A DNA stretch of 64,000 bases from Merluccius polli (taxonomy: Eukaryota > Chordata > Actinopteri > Gadiformes > Merlucciidae), in contig JAOPHQ010005690.1 of the NCBI GenBank assembly GCA_030340625.1, positions 139,501 to 203,500 on the forward strand. The letters run 5' to 3'. Of the stretch, positions 13,511 through 25,199 are shown in pieces (position 1 is the stretch's first letter; every line of letters starts with the position of its first letter). The translations under genes and the position numbers were made by a program. Below the pieces are notes generated by a model, which was not told the origin of the DNA, searched no databases, and saw only the letters and a list, made by a program, of their open reading frames with translations.

Positions 13511-13720
13511 ATGATGCCTCAACCACTACTTTGGAGAGTTGTCCCCAAAGCAGAGTCTATCTGGAGGAATACATACGGCTCTTTCTTCACTCTCTACTAC
13601 GCGCCTTTCCACTAGCAACAACCTTTTATAGCTTTCCTTGATGTAAACTATGTTCAAAGTGTTGTTACTGACACCTTCAAAGCTCTGCAGAAATGGGTCA
13701 ACATTCTTCAACAGAAAACT

Positions 13721-13812
13721 CTGAGGGGTCAAAGGTCATCATTTAGGGCTTTGGCAGGAGACTTAAGTCTTGTCTCCTGCCAAAGCGCTAACTGATGACC
13801 TTCGACCCTCAG
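13721..13812 (+). other. Long imperfect hairpin (92 nt, 9-nt loop)
   Basis: The 5' arm from ctgaggggtcaaaggtcatc to ttggcaggagac pairs with the 3' arm from gtctcctgccaaag to gatgaccttcgaccctcag, across the loop ttaagtctt. Roughly 35 of 41 positions can pair. The apical 14-16 bp and basal 18 bp are almost perfect and are separated by a small asymmetric bulge. The size and shape are compatible with a microRNA precursor or a tiny MITE. I do not recognise a known microRNA seed, so it is left as a structural feature. Confidence 0.8.
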
Positions 13813-15435
13813 TGTGTGTGTGTTCCAGTTGGTGAATACTAATCTGGGTCTTCTGCAAAGTGCTTTGTCATTGTAAGGACGCGCGTCGCTTGTTATGTTC
13901 CTGTCTGCAAAAGTGCAGAAGACAGCACTTGGAGGGATGGAAATGTTTATGGTGATGATGTGGCGATGGTGAAGATTTAAATGTCAACAGCCGTTGACGT
14001 TAATACTAACGATAACAATGATGTCGATGGCGCTAAGCTAATGATATTGTTAGCATCAATGTGCTAGTGGTGATGTTGATGGTAATTATATCGTTAGCAT
14101 TAACATTATCGTTAGCTACAACGTCACCGCTGGTGATCCCAACACAATCATTCACGTGCCGCTCGTCGTTATACTCCTCGGGTTCAGGGTATACTCATCT
14201 GCCATCTGCCACTGGATCAGTAAAACGCACGCCAGCAGAGGAACAACCCCCCCCCCCCCCCCAACAACATAACAACCCCACTGATACCCATAAGCCCTTA
14301 CCATACGGCCCCCCCACACACACAGCACCACACACCACCACTTCACGCTCACCACCACTTCAGCTCTGGAAACGATTGTCAGTTCCTGCTTTTGTTCCCA
14401 AAATTAGCCATTTATTTACAGCTGCTGGGGATGAAAGAAGAGAAGGCAGAGCTATTCCAAGCGATTTAGGCCACAACGATTGTCTGGCAAGAGGAGCTTG
14501 TCGTGCGCTGCTGCCACGCGCTGTTGGGACCGAGGTTTGGCAGAGGGCTTCGCCGCTCATTTGAACCAAGTTCTGTGGGGAGGAGGTCTGCTTGTTTGTG
14601 CGTGGTCCAGACACGCTCTGGGTCGGCTGCAGCCTTGATGCTGGACTGAATGCCATTTAAATTCCCTTTTTTGTGTCGCGTCTCCACAAAACGAAACAAA
14701 AAACACTTTGGCACGCGCAGTTTGGACTGCGGTGGATTGTTGTCTTTCATTTTTTGGGTAGAGTTTGTAACAGCAGATGACATTGGCAGTCATGAGTTTT
14801 AACTTTAACTAACACAACTCATTATAATGTTCATGTTATCAAAGTAGAACATGTATTGAACTAAAAACATAAAAATAAAAGGAGATACAGGCCTACCCTG
14901 AGCGAAATTACGGAAATAAAATAAAATACTGCAACTGTGAGTCTCAACGCATTCACGCTGTCAACAATAAGAGAACATTCACATCACAATTCATGTAATA
15001 GCCTGACCCGCCACATCTGTTTTCCTCTTCTAAAGCCCATCCCTATCATGCCTTGGGTGGTAAACCAGACTTAAAAATGCATGGACACAAATAAAGACCA
15101 TATCTTCTATTTTTAGCTGTCTTTAGTCTCTGTCCTGTGGTAGAAAGTGCATCCCAATGAGCAGGCTTGCTGTGGTAGTAACACTCCAGGTGTGCATTAT
15201 ATAAGACTTGGAGATTCAAGGTCATCTGCAGGTGAGAAACTGCAGATTAACAGCCATATCGGAGCTGGTGCTACGCCTTTAGGCATACTTTACTGGAAAC
15301 TCCTATATAATGTATAAGTCAAAGAACTCATATCTTGTCTTCACATTATCGTTAATTAACATTCATTCGTAAAAGAAACTCTGGCACAACAAGAACAGCT
15401 TTTTTATTTGATGAAAAAACGTTCCTGCTTCGATT
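13813..15435. other. Unassigned non-coding DNA
   Basis: Contains a C run at about 14248-14262 and a patch rich in degenerate gttagc/cgttag and gatgatg words at 13960-14130. Open frames here have no recognisable domains. Confidence 0.4.
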
Positions 15436-15439
15436 TACT

Positions 15440-15562
15440 ATTATGATCATTTAGTCAATCGTCATTTACAATTTAGTCAGTGGCTTTTATCAAAGCGTCA
15501 TTGGGGATTGAACCCAGTGCCTTTCACCTGGGAGTCGAACACCCTCACCACTACACTGTCCT
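15440..15562 (-). mobile_element. tRNA-derived SINE fragment
   Basis: On the minus strand, gtgtagtggtgagggtgttc (A-box) and ctgggttcaatccccaatg (B-box, GGTTCAATCC) lie at tRNA-like spacing, followed by the body with the degenerate gcttttatcaaagcg word. The same family recurs at about 19868, 40010 and 46878. Confidence 0.65.
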
Positions 15563-15628
15563 TTAATTTCTGTAAATCGGCGCTAGTTCTGTTCACAAAA
15601 GCCAGACAGAAGAGATCATCTTCTCATG

Positions 15629-16012
15629 TTAAAGGGGCTCTAGACAACTTTTCACCTTTTCCCACCCTAGCGTTTCAAAGTGTTATTATTGTTTGTGCCT
15701 CTGTCGCAAAGACAAAGACTAGGGATACTACTGGGGATAGCTACCGGGGTAAACAAAAGCACTATTCCTCCTAGTTCGGTTGTACGGGCAATGGTTGCCG
15801 CATTTTTTTGTGCCGTAAAGTGAGCCTTCATTGTTTTTTCGGGAGATCGTACCCGGTGGCAGACAGAGCTGCATAGTGAAAGCGAGGCTTATAGGGAAAC
15901 TAAGGGAACCAATCTAAACACTGATGGTGTCATTATTCTGTAGCCATTACACTGTGTACATTTACTTCATATTGATACGTTAAAGCAAAAAAGTTGTCTG
16001 CAGGACCTTTAA
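15629..16012. mobile_element. TTAA-flanked MITE (Kolobok/piggyBac-like)
   Basis: The left end ttaaaggggctctagacaac and the right end, as reverse complement ttaaaggtcctgcagacaac, form imperfect terminal inverted repeats. TTAA target sites lie at 15629-15632 and 16009-16012. The element is about 384 bp with no open transposase. TTAA duplication points to the Kolobok or piggyBac superfamilies; which one cannot be told from the ends alone. Confidence 0.75.
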
Positions 16013-17756
16013 ACTGGGCATACGCTACGAATTAGAGACGATTTTAACCCTGATTTGGCAGTCGCCGAATATTTTCAAAGTTGGGCCGAATTTGAGCCTG
16101 ATCGGTTTCTGTTTGACGTGCAGTATGAGGGACGTTACGATGCCTGATTAATGGCCTCAGCGAGCTATGATTTAGGAATCGGATGAGGAGATTTCTGACA
16201 TGTTTTGGTCGGCTGTCTTACTTAGTCTCACGATCCGATTTCCTGAAATTCACTGGAAATAACTTTAGTGCGCCTGCGCATGCCAACAAACACAGCAGGA
16301 AAATAAAGCACGGGAGAAACTTGTCTGCAAAACAGACGCACGTCTTCCCAGTCATTTTATTTTTGTTGCTTTCTAGGCACAGTACCGTCAGCAAAAGTAA
16401 TGCTGCTGCTTTGTGTGTGTTTATGTCCCTCTGTGCTTGCTGTAGTGCAGAGCCACACATGTTATGGTTTTTGGGGAGGGTTGGAAGGAAACTAAATAAA
16501 GTGATTGTGGATTTAAGTTACCTCTGTCTGCGGTTTATTATCGTGTGGTCGGCTGCCTTTCTCTTCCTCGGTATCAACATCCTGGAGGTCATATTGTTTT
16601 GAATGGTGGAATGAAACTTTATTGGAACTTGTCAATAGCCAATAAAATACCTGCGGCACGGTGTGGCGCTGTGTGAGTACCCACATTGGTGGCTTGTCAA
16701 TCGTACCGTACAGCGTGAGCTTAGAAATTGCAGGCTTTGGCTGAGCAGAGCGGCCAAATAAAACGCACGTGTGCAAACACACACGATGACTGAAATCGTA
16801 CAGTGTATGCCCAGCTGTAAGGAGATGAGATCACACAGAGAGGAACGTCACCTCCATCACAAGCACATGGTGCCGACCTCTGCATTCAATGGGCTCTTTT
16901 CACAATAGTAAAACACAGGGGTAGCTCATAACATTAATGATGGGTCCATTTGGTTTAGGTATGGCAGTGCACCGGTATAGACAGAACTAGTCAAGTAAAT
17001 GTACATTGACCATGCTGGTGCTACGACAGACATAAATAAAACAGACCTATGTAAAAAGGACAGGAACAGGAAGTTACTTTACCCTGCTATTGACGACCTG
17101 TGAAAAGGGTCCATAGGAGGCTGAGGATTGTGACGATATGTCAAGTGCTCCTCTGTTGCTTCTCAGGCATTTCAGAAGGGTGAGAGTGTAATGCAAATAT
17201 TAACGGCTGAATCTTTAATGGTTCCCTCTCCACAAACTGGAAATATCAGAATATGGTTTTCAAATGTTGAAAAAACATTTTTATTTTAGCTTTTATAGCA
17301 CTGTTGTAATATTTTAAGAGAGTACAGAGAGCACAATTTGATTTGAAGGCTGGTTGGATACACCTTGAAATTAAATTACAAACTTAAAAAATATTTTTTT
17401 TGTTGTGCTCTGGTAGCGAATATAATATCCAGTGGAAATCAGCACTTAATATCTTGTACATTTATGAGAAAATGAGTATTAGTAGAAATAATACAAATAA
17501 AATAGAATAGAAAGAAAGTTGTTTCGAAACACAAACGAGACCTGAACAAAAGACTGACGAGATTACTGATTCCTCCAGATCAATTTAGTCAAATGAAGAG
17601 AGCTTGGTTAAGAAGTAAATGCAGCATCCATCCCTGACACCGTCTCTCAAACAATAACATGCAAATGAATACAGAGCATGATGGAAGGAAATGATGTCGT
17701 TATTGAGATGAAAACCATTACATTATTCGAGACCTTGCTGCTCCACTGACACATTT
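16013..17756. other. Unassigned DNA; possible MITE fragment at its start
   Basis: At 16013-16190 are gattttaaccctgatttggc-like words reminiscent of a dispersed fish repeat. The rest has no coding or repeat signal. Confidence 0.35.
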
Positions 17757-17932
17757 ATGAGCTCTCTCTCTCCCTCTTTCTCAGTCTCTCTCTCTCTCCC
17801 TCCCTTTCTCTCAGTCTCTCTCTCTCTCCCTCTTTCTCAGTCTCTCTCTCTCTCCCTCCCTTTCTCTCAGTCTCTCTCTCTCTCCCTCTTTCTCAGTTGC
17901 GCTCTCTCACTCTCTCCCTCTCTCTCGCGCAC
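17757..17932. repeat. (TC)n array with ~56-bp higher-order unit
   Basis: CT-rich DNA in which the interruptions ccctctttctcag and ccctccctttctctcag alternate. The pattern repeats with a period of about 56 bp for two to three copies. Confidence 0.9.
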
Positions 17933-18713
17933 TTGTGACGCCCGTCTCAATATGTTCTCATTCATATTTAGATGTTTCCTGAGTGGCTCACAGAGGAAAT
18001 AGACAGAGCCTTTCCAGTAGTAAACTGTTGGTGTCTCCTCCTCGGTATGGCCGTGCATATTTAGCCTCTCCGGAGACTCAGGCGTGACTGACATATATAG
18101 AAACATAACACACATTCATGACAGCTCTTAAGGAGCACCATAAATGCCATGCATGTTGATCCCAGTTAGTTAACAGTGGTCAATATCATGCTCTGACATC
18201 TTGGATCAGGCAAAAAATAAATCCAACACATTTGCGGTTGGCTAACTGGAGGCTTTGCATATTTTGTTGATACATTTTGGAGAGTTTAATCTAAAGCTAC
18301 TTACAGTGATGTCAGATACATGGTATAGCTCAAGAGCAGGTAGGATCGAAGCAGCTTGCTCAAGGATGATTCAGACGGGTGGGTGGCTGACCACCTTACT
18401 GACGACATTATGAATCTATGAATCTAATGTACACTATGAATCTATGAGGTGTCCACCCCCAAACCAGGTGGCTGTGTCGCAGAGCAAGAGCCATGTGCTT
18501 AACGTTTTAGTACTTGATACCTCAGGTTATAACGTTAGAACCTTTCCTTAATGAAGAGCAACTGTTTCCATCCTTAATGAGTCGACAAGCAAACGTTGTT
18601 GGTGCCGTATTAGAAACCATTCATCTTGGAAATTCCTATGAGAGAGTGAATTTGTGAAACTAAATCAGATTGTAGGAAGGAGGAAAGCTCTCCTTTTTGA
18701 GTTTGAGTTCATG
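17933..18713. other. Unassigned DNA with weak SINE-like patch
   Basis: The stretch 18290-18410 holds ctacttacagtgatgtc and cagcttgctcaaggatgatt words resembling the SINE body seen at 46878, but no A or B box is clear. The remainder is unassigned. Confidence 0.3.
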
Positions 18714-18762
18714 GTGTGTGTGTGTGTGTGTGTCTGTACATGGTGTGTGTGTGTGTGTGAGT
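18714..18762. repeat. (TG)n microsatellite
   Basis: Two short TG runs separated by tctgtacatgg. Confidence 0.95.
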
Positions 18763-19245
18763 GAATGAGAGTGTGCATTTCTTCATGTAATATTTGGATA
18801 CTTGATGTCATCTTCCTTCTTCCTTTTTATAACTCATCTTCAAGTCAGTATTTTTGTCAAAATCATGGGATACGGTTTGTACTCACTAGTCTAGCTGCTG
18901 TCGTATATATACTCAAAGTGACGTTCTGCAAATGCATCACACCACACACATACACACAGACGTTCACACGCGGTGACAGCGATGTCAGAGGTGTCAACTG
19001 CGCAACACAAGGCACCAATCAGCTCATCAAAATGGTGGCTTAATTCTTTCCCTAACGACGCATCTTGAACAGTAGCGAGAGGGCCGCTGGGGCCGATACA
19101 CTTTTTCCCTGTGGTTTTAATCTCCACATAAAAAGTTCAGAATTAACATAGCGGCCCTGCAGGAGGATAAACATACAGAAACTCCTGGAGAGCAGCTGTA
19201 AATAATCAGATGTCAACACAAGAAAGAGCCACTTTGGTCGCGGGG

Positions 19246-19247
<2 letters not shown>
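18763..19247. other. Unassigned non-coding DNA
   Basis: No recognisable features. Confidence 0.45.
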
Positions 19248-19285
<38 letters not shown>

Positions 19286-19312
19286 GGGGGGGGGTGCAGA
19301 GAGAGAGGGAGT
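19248..19312. repeat. (GA)n followed by a G run
   Basis: About 17 GA units, then aagggggggggggg and a second short GA stretch. Confidence 0.95.
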
Positions 19313-19867
19313 GCACACTCAATTTTTATGCAAATACTACGTTCCAGGGAGCTTGGATGAGAATAACCATGGGCTGTGAGGTATCGCATAGTTTCAAGCA
19401 TATTTAACTAAAATGTTGATAAGGAAAGGTGCAAAACCGTCGATTATGGATTCAACTTTTTAGTTTTGTCCAGGCACCGATTAAAGCGTTTGAAAACTTT
19501 TTAAAGCATCCAAACCAATCCATTTTAAGAAATGGAGAGAAATGTATTTCTATATAAGGTGCGTTGAGACGCGTCACAACACTGAGCACGACCCACTCAA
19601 TTGTTTTCCTATGGGGAAAGCGGCGCAGCAATTTCCGGGGGGGGGGGGGGGGGGCAGTGGCGAGGCCAGCGCGAGGCGACGCGCCTTATTCCAACTTTGA
19701 CCCGGCACACCGCATGACGTAACGCACCAACCAATAGATTCGTAGTACAGTCCAAAAAGACAGTATGTTTGAGGCTGTGGGTGATTTTGTGTGTGTTTTA
19801 AACTTGCCGTGCTCGAGAGCACAATGCCTACGTGACCGAGCAACGCGCACGGTCTCCCACCCAGCAG
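19313..19867. other. Unassigned DNA with poly-G
   Basis: Contains an 18-nt G run at 19637-19654. Otherwise nothing recognised. Confidence 0.4.
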
Positions 19868-20018
19868 ACATGTTTGTCCAAAGCGACTCACAATTAATTC
19901 AGATGAATGTAGAAGTCGGCCAGCTTGCCTGTGGATGCCGACAGGTAGACTGTGGAGATTAGGGTTTGGCTGTAGTACCTCTCAGCTGGGAGTCGAACAC
20001 CCACTACACTGTCCTGAA
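19868..20018 (-). mobile_element. tRNA-derived SINE fragment
   Basis: Shares tccaaagcgactcacaat, ggatgccgacaggtagac and ctgggagtcgaacacccact words with the copies at 15440 and 46878, in the same orientation. The B-box region is damaged. Confidence 0.55.
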
Positions 20019-20347
20019 AAAGATACGGTGTATTTATTGTACATAAATTGTTTCCTATTCAGGCATTCAACTGTGCATATAATATGCATAATTAATGGGT
20101 GATTTGTCACTCAAGATGACAAAAAAATCTAAAACACACACACACACACATAATGTGTCTACTCCCCATGAGAAGATCAGCGTTTGCTTCCAACCGCAAC
20201 TGTGACTTAATCGGAAATCTCATTCAGGCCCCCCATGTCATACCGTGTGGGCCTCACACATGTACACACACACACACACACACAATGATATATAGAGAAA
20301 ACCTTGTTGTGTGGTGGTGTGGGCAGAAAGTGTCCAGAAGATTCTTT

Positions 20348-20348
<1 letters not shown>
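20019..20348. other. Unassigned DNA with two short (CA)n runs
   Basis: CA runs lie at about 20132-20150 and 20264-20284. The patch 20060-20120 (gcataattaatgggtgattt) has homeodomain-type cores. Confidence 0.35.

Positions 20349-20412
<64 letters not shown>
20349..20412. repeat. (TC)n microsatellite
   Basis: About 30 TC units. Confidence 0.95.
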
Positions 20413-20414
<2 letters not shown>

Positions 20415-20548
20415 CGTCTGTCTGTCTGTGTCATTTCCTGTGAGAGGCTCCAGAAGTCTGGCAGTCTGCTCCTTAAATAGAGCTGACCTTAGTCAAAAAC
20501 TCAAGCCTGCTACTGACTTTAACCCTGCACACTGGCTCTCAAATTACC

Positions 20549-20710
<162 letters not shown>

Positions 20711-22339
20711 GATTGGATGAGTCATGTCATTTCCTCAAAATAATGCACCGCGAAGAGCCGAAAAAGCTGAGATATTTCAAGTTTCCGAAAGAGCAATTTC
20801 GATGGACCTTCTGCGCTTTATATTTAACTTGTGAACTCCAGGAGAAATGCTTTCATGATCCAGAGAGTTTAATGTGATGAATCCAAGCATAATGGATCAA
20901 ATGAAAATTCTTTCAAACAAAAATGTCCCCATAGTGGGCATATAAAGTCTCTTGTCTGGGAGATAGCAGCTATCAGCTCACTCTCCATTTCAGCAGCTAA
21001 TACTGAAAAGTAGATGGCATTTCCATGTTAATTTAATCCTTTGGAAATAAGTTTGGTGTTGGCAGTGGTGGTGGTTTGACACTTTGAACAATGAATGCTT
21101 TTGCATGTGAATGATCCCCCTGGGCTCCATATCCATTGATATGGATTATGGATGACCGTAGTGCGGTCTTTCACTGTTTCATGACGACATGCAGAGTCAA
21201 AGCTAACTTTAGAGACACTCTTAGCAGTGTTTTACATGTGCAATGTGTTGCCAGTGATACTACATGTGTTCTGGGTGTGAGAATTGTAGAGTGAGTTTAG
21301 CAGCAGGGGACTCGTTATTTTCTTTTAAACTCCTATCACTACTGTGCACCGAGTGTAATAAAAGTGGGCGACGGTATTATCATTGTTGTTGTTGTTATTG
21401 TTGTCTGTGGTGAAGATATCGCACATTGTGATGGAAATACTTTGGAATGCTGCAGAATCCCGGGCACAAATTGAATCCCTCTTGTGGTCCAATTCGGTTG
21501 TCAGCTAAATTGGCGCCGTGGATTTATAGACGTTGCATTTGATGCCGAGGCGAAAATGGAAAACAGACGGTGCCCTCGACGAGTAATGGATATAAATGTG
21601 CAAAAGACACACCAGCAAAAATGTATTACAGCACTTAAATGTCTAATCCCATTGATCACTGTAGCACACCAACAGTAGTGGAATATCATTAGGTTGTTGT
21701 CCCAAGCTCAGAGTGTTTCCTGATAGCAGACTCCTCAAACCTCACATCGCGGCCGGAGCATGAATCATCCAGATATCTTGTTTTGTGCTTTTCTTATTTG
21801 AGTCTATAACTGAGACTGGGAACGAGCAGCATGCATCTAAAAGTCATCTTCCTTGCTATTCCCTCTGGGCCATATTGACTTATGATTTCTTGCTTTCTGT
21901 TCATTTCTCAACTGGACGTTTTCTTTCTTTCTTCTGCTTGTTTCATCACTACAAAAGCCAAAGACAATACAGAATGAATCTTGTATTTGCACTACACTAT
22001 CGGAGATGGGACATGTAATGGTGGGCTATTGCTGTATGGCAGAGGATGGGGCATTTGTGAGCATATAAAAACTGCATCTCATATCATATTGTGAAGCCTC
22101 AGATGACACAAGCCCAGCGAGGAGATCAATTATTTTGTTACACACTACCTGATGGACTATTCACTAGTGATGGAAAGGTATGATTAGCATGATTGCTAAA
22201 GGGCCAAGATCGGGTTGTAACAGCTGAGCATATCCATGATAGGCAGGATTACTGTACTCGTCTCATAACACAGAATATTATCAGCGCATGTATTCCTCTT
22301 TAGCCATGCTTTACAGTGAGTCCTTCAGTGGAATATCTT
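20711..22339. other. Unassigned single-copy DNA, possibly conserved non-coding
   Basis: Repeat-poor. Stretches around 21040-21200 and 22010-22280 read like constrained non-coding sequence (for example ccatattgatttatg-type A/T-rich cores set in balanced DNA). No exon structure was found. Confidence 0.25.
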
Positions 22340-22582
22340 TTTATCTTTTAGTCTTTTTATTGAGATGTTCATGCCACATAGTATGCAGTAATAGATACAT
22401 TATAGAAAGGCAGTTTTTATGGTCAGAAACATTAATTTTCTTGCATATTAAATAATGGGTTGCCATTTTCTATCAAACTCGGTAGAAGAACCTCTCAATA
22501 TACATCTAATCTGTTCCAGTTTAATAAAGTGATAGGGGTGGTAAGGAGGGACAGGATATTTCCAACTTAATAAAATAGCTGC

Positions 22583-23125
22583 CTAGCTAGTAAGATTACC
22601 AAAGTCTGAGCAGTTAGGACCTTTGGCCAATACGACCATGCGTGGCACAGGTGGACGATGAGTGCTTATCAGCCTACATCTGACAAAGCTATGGACTTGT
22701 AAATATCTAAAGAAATAAGTCCTGGGGAGTGAAAAGGCCTCTACCAATTGTGTAAATGATGTAAACGTGTCATTTATACAGAGCTCCTTAAATGTTTTAA
22801 TGCCCAAACCCCCAAAACAGCAATGGAGGAATACAGTGGTTGCCAGTGAGCACAGCCAAAATTGAGGGAGCTTGTAGATCAAAATGACGCCTGAACTGTT
22901 TCCAGATCTTATGGTATGACTTCACTCTTTTATTGCGGGTATATTGGTGGAGGTCTGACATTGAATCGGAGACATTGAATGAGGAAACTTCTAAAAGGAA
23001 CCACTAAGGTGGGTTGCTAACGTGCCTTGAGCTACCCAGTATTGTAGTGCTCGGAGATTGGCAGCCTAATAGTAGTATTGCAAGTCCGGTAAGGCCACTC
23101 CTCCTAACACTTTTGGTCATTATAA
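22583..23125 (-). pseudogene. L1/Tx1 ORF2 C-terminal region
   Basis: The minus-strand translation gives PKVLGGVALPDLQYYY then AANLRALQYWVAQG, the signature 'GG(L/V)ALPDxxxYYWAA' of L1/Tx1 ORF2 downstream of the RT. After an intervening stretch it continues with FGGLGIKTFKELCINDTFTS and FSLPRTYFFRYLQVHSFVR. In intact elements these follow in order. The Trp of YYWAA is replaced by a stop, and other stops break the frame. Confidence 0.8.
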
Positions 23126-23183
23126 AAGTGCTTTTCAAAGCAGTGGAGGCTTTTTATTCCATTCTGAAATTATGGTGTTTAGT

Positions 23184-23835
23184 TTAGGGATGAAAATAGG
23201 TATGTATTGAAGACGTATGCTCATCTTTACGCAAGTAATCCTTGCTGCCAGAGACAAGGGGAGTAGTGCCCAGCAGGTCGAGGTCCCGCTTTACTTTGGT
23301 AAGTAAAGATAAAAATGTAAAAAGATCAAATGTTTTTGTGACCTGGATTCCAAGATAGGTGAATTTATCTTGTGCAACTTTTAATGGTAAATTATTTAAT
23401 GGGTATGCACGACCTGCTGAATTTAAGGGGAAAATCTTACTCTTACCTACATTTAATTTATAGCCGGATATAGAAGCAAAAGACTTGAGAATATCAAGAA
23501 CAGCAGTGATGGACACATCTAGGTGAGAGAGATACAAAAGTAAATTGTCTCTATACAAAGAGACGAGTTGTTCCGTGTCTTCCCTAATTACTCCCCGTAT
23601 GCCTGGACCTGACCGGAGCACAATGGCGAGAGGCTCAATGGTTATTTGTTCTGACTGACGCCTTAGGTCAGGAGTTAAGCAGTTTCACCAATGTTATATA
23701 GTCTTCTTCAAAGCCAAATCTCTCAAGGGTATGGAAAAGGTAACCCCACTCCACCCGATCAAAAGCCTTTCCGGCGTCCAAAGAGACGAGAACTTCTGGT
23801 ATGGAGCGTGGGGAAGGTGTATAGCCTACACAATA
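23184..23835 (-). pseudogene. L1/Tx1 reverse transcriptase domain (inactive)
   Basis: Reverse transcriptase remnant. Reading down the minus strand from 23830: motif A appears as VSLDAGKAFDRVEWGYLFH (about 23795-23735). Then come LRSGPGIRGVIREDTEQLVS, the catalytic box and LLLYLSHLDVSI, SGYKLNVGKSKIFPLN, and KFTYLGIQVTKTFDLF. The YADD active-site box reads YRDN (codons at 23555-23544), so both the Ala and the second catalytic Asp are lost. A stop and a frameshift separate motif A from the rest. The 145-codon open frame at 23621-23184 is the best preserved piece. It cannot encode an active enzyme. Confidence 0.88.
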
Positions 23836-23924
23836 TTAAAAAAAGCATCTGATATTATAAAACAAGTGTTTATTTTTGCAGATGATGGATGGGAGCAGTT
23901 TAGATAACAATTTAAGCTCTACAT

Positions 23925-24111
23925 TCATAAGGGAGATGGGATGATAAGATCTTCACAGCATGCATCAATTATGAGGGGTGCGGGTTTGTTGAAAAACTTT
24001 ATATAGAACTCTCTAAACTGATCATTGGTCACTTTTGGGTCGTGTGTTACTCCAGATGATGTTTGTATTTGGCTGATCTTATTCGCTTTGTCACCTGAAA
24101 ACCTGAACAGG
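23925..24111 (-). pseudogene. L1/Tx1 ORF2 linker before RT
   Basis: The open frame reads RFSGDKANKISQIQTSSGV, then THDPKVTNDQFREFYIKFFN, which matches the L1/Tx1 segment between endonuclease and RT ('...I.TS.G..T.DP..IN..FREFY..LY'). It is cut upstream by the hAT insertion. Confidence 0.75.
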
Positions 24112-24119
24112 TTCATGAC

Positions 24120-24881
24120 TAGGGTTGGGTATCATTTGAAATATTTCGATTATGGTTCCATATCGATTCTTGTAAAACGAAATCGGTACTTTTTATTTTA
24201 TTTTTTATAGAAATGCCATGCCAACACTGATTCTTTGAAAAGGTACCAGTTCCTAACAGTGCCAGAACCCTATGACACCTTCTTTAAAATAAAGACCAAA
24301 CTGATTACATTTTTGAAATTCCTCCATTTTTAATGGTAACTTATTTGGTGAGACATGAGCAACAGGCTTTTCGAAAAAGTGTAGACCTATTTAAACAAAT
24401 AAAATTGTCACTAGGTTATACAAAAATAAATAGTCTCTTTGATTATAGTTTCAGTTACTCTTTCCATTTGAAATAATACATTATAGTATAACATAGTGGC
24501 TATAGACAACTTTTTGTAGCGTACGCAGATATAAGTAGTGTCATCAGATTTGCTTTACTTCGGTTGTTCCTCCGTCTGCCATATCACCACGAATGTGTCA
24601 TCCCTTATATTTATGTTGTGCAGCGTCAAGTGTTTCATCAAATTGGAGGTATTTCCCCCCTTACACAAAATAGTTTTATTGCACTTGTTACATGTGCTTC
24701 TGTTTCCGTAAAGCCATACTTTCGAGTGTTTTACTTTAGACATGGTGGTTGCAGCTGGGCAGCAGTAGAGAGGAAAGTGCTCTGCAGCTTTTCCGACCAC
24801 AAGAGGGCGAGAGGATTGTTGTGTAACCAAAATGAGGTACCGAAAAAATGTGTGTCATTCGGTTCTCGGTACCCAACCCTA
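24120..24881 (-). mobile_element. Internally deleted hAT transposon with BED-finger exon
   Basis: Terminal inverted repeats TAGGGTTGGGTA (24120) and tacccaaccctA (ending 24881) are flanked by an 8-bp duplication, ttcatgac (24112-24119) and ttcacgac (24882-24889), with one mismatch. It sits inside LINE ORF2. The interior is AT-rich and carries only the N-terminus of a transposase. Confidence 0.85.
24555..24830 (-). pseudogene. hAT transposase N-terminal BED zinc finger
   Basis: A 91-codon open frame whose residues 30-71 form a BED-type zinc finger: start MSKVKHSKVWLYG, Cys47 and Cys50 (CNKC), KGGNTSNLMKH with His67, and His71. This is the DNA-binding N-terminus of hAT transposases and of the ZBED genes derived from them. 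The RNase-H-like catalytic domain and the C-terminal dimerisation region are absent, so it is a transposase remnant. The element's short size and its termini argue against a domesticated ZBED gene. Confidence 0.8.
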
Positions 24882-24889
24882 TTCACGAC

Positions 24890-25195
24890 ATGGTCAGTAG
24901 ACATATCAAGTTCAGCCTGTAGAGTAAGCCGGTCTTTATATACATCACGAGAAGGGGATTCAGCATACATGATGTCAAGTTATGATCAGTCAGCTCAGCA
25001 AGTTTATTTTTCTTCAGCCCCTGTTTGTGACCAGTAAATTAAATGATTTGACCCCTAATGTAGGCCTAAGTGTCTCCCAAAGGAGTGAAGCATATATATT
25101 ATGAGTTGTATTGAAAAAGTGTAGCTGGCCAGAAAGGAAATTAACAAATGCTTCATCCGCTAAACGACTCACATTGAAGGGCCATGGTAAATGTA
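24890..25195 (-). pseudogene. L1/Tx1 ORF2 segment upstream of hAT insertion
   Basis: On the minus strand the frame reads ASLLWETLRPTLGVKSF, equivalent to the 'xxWExLKAxxRGxxI' motif of L1/Tx1 ORF2, followed in a second frame by SRDVYKDRLTLQAELDMSTD. Frameshifts are present. Confidence 0.65.
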
Positions 25196-25199
25196 AATT

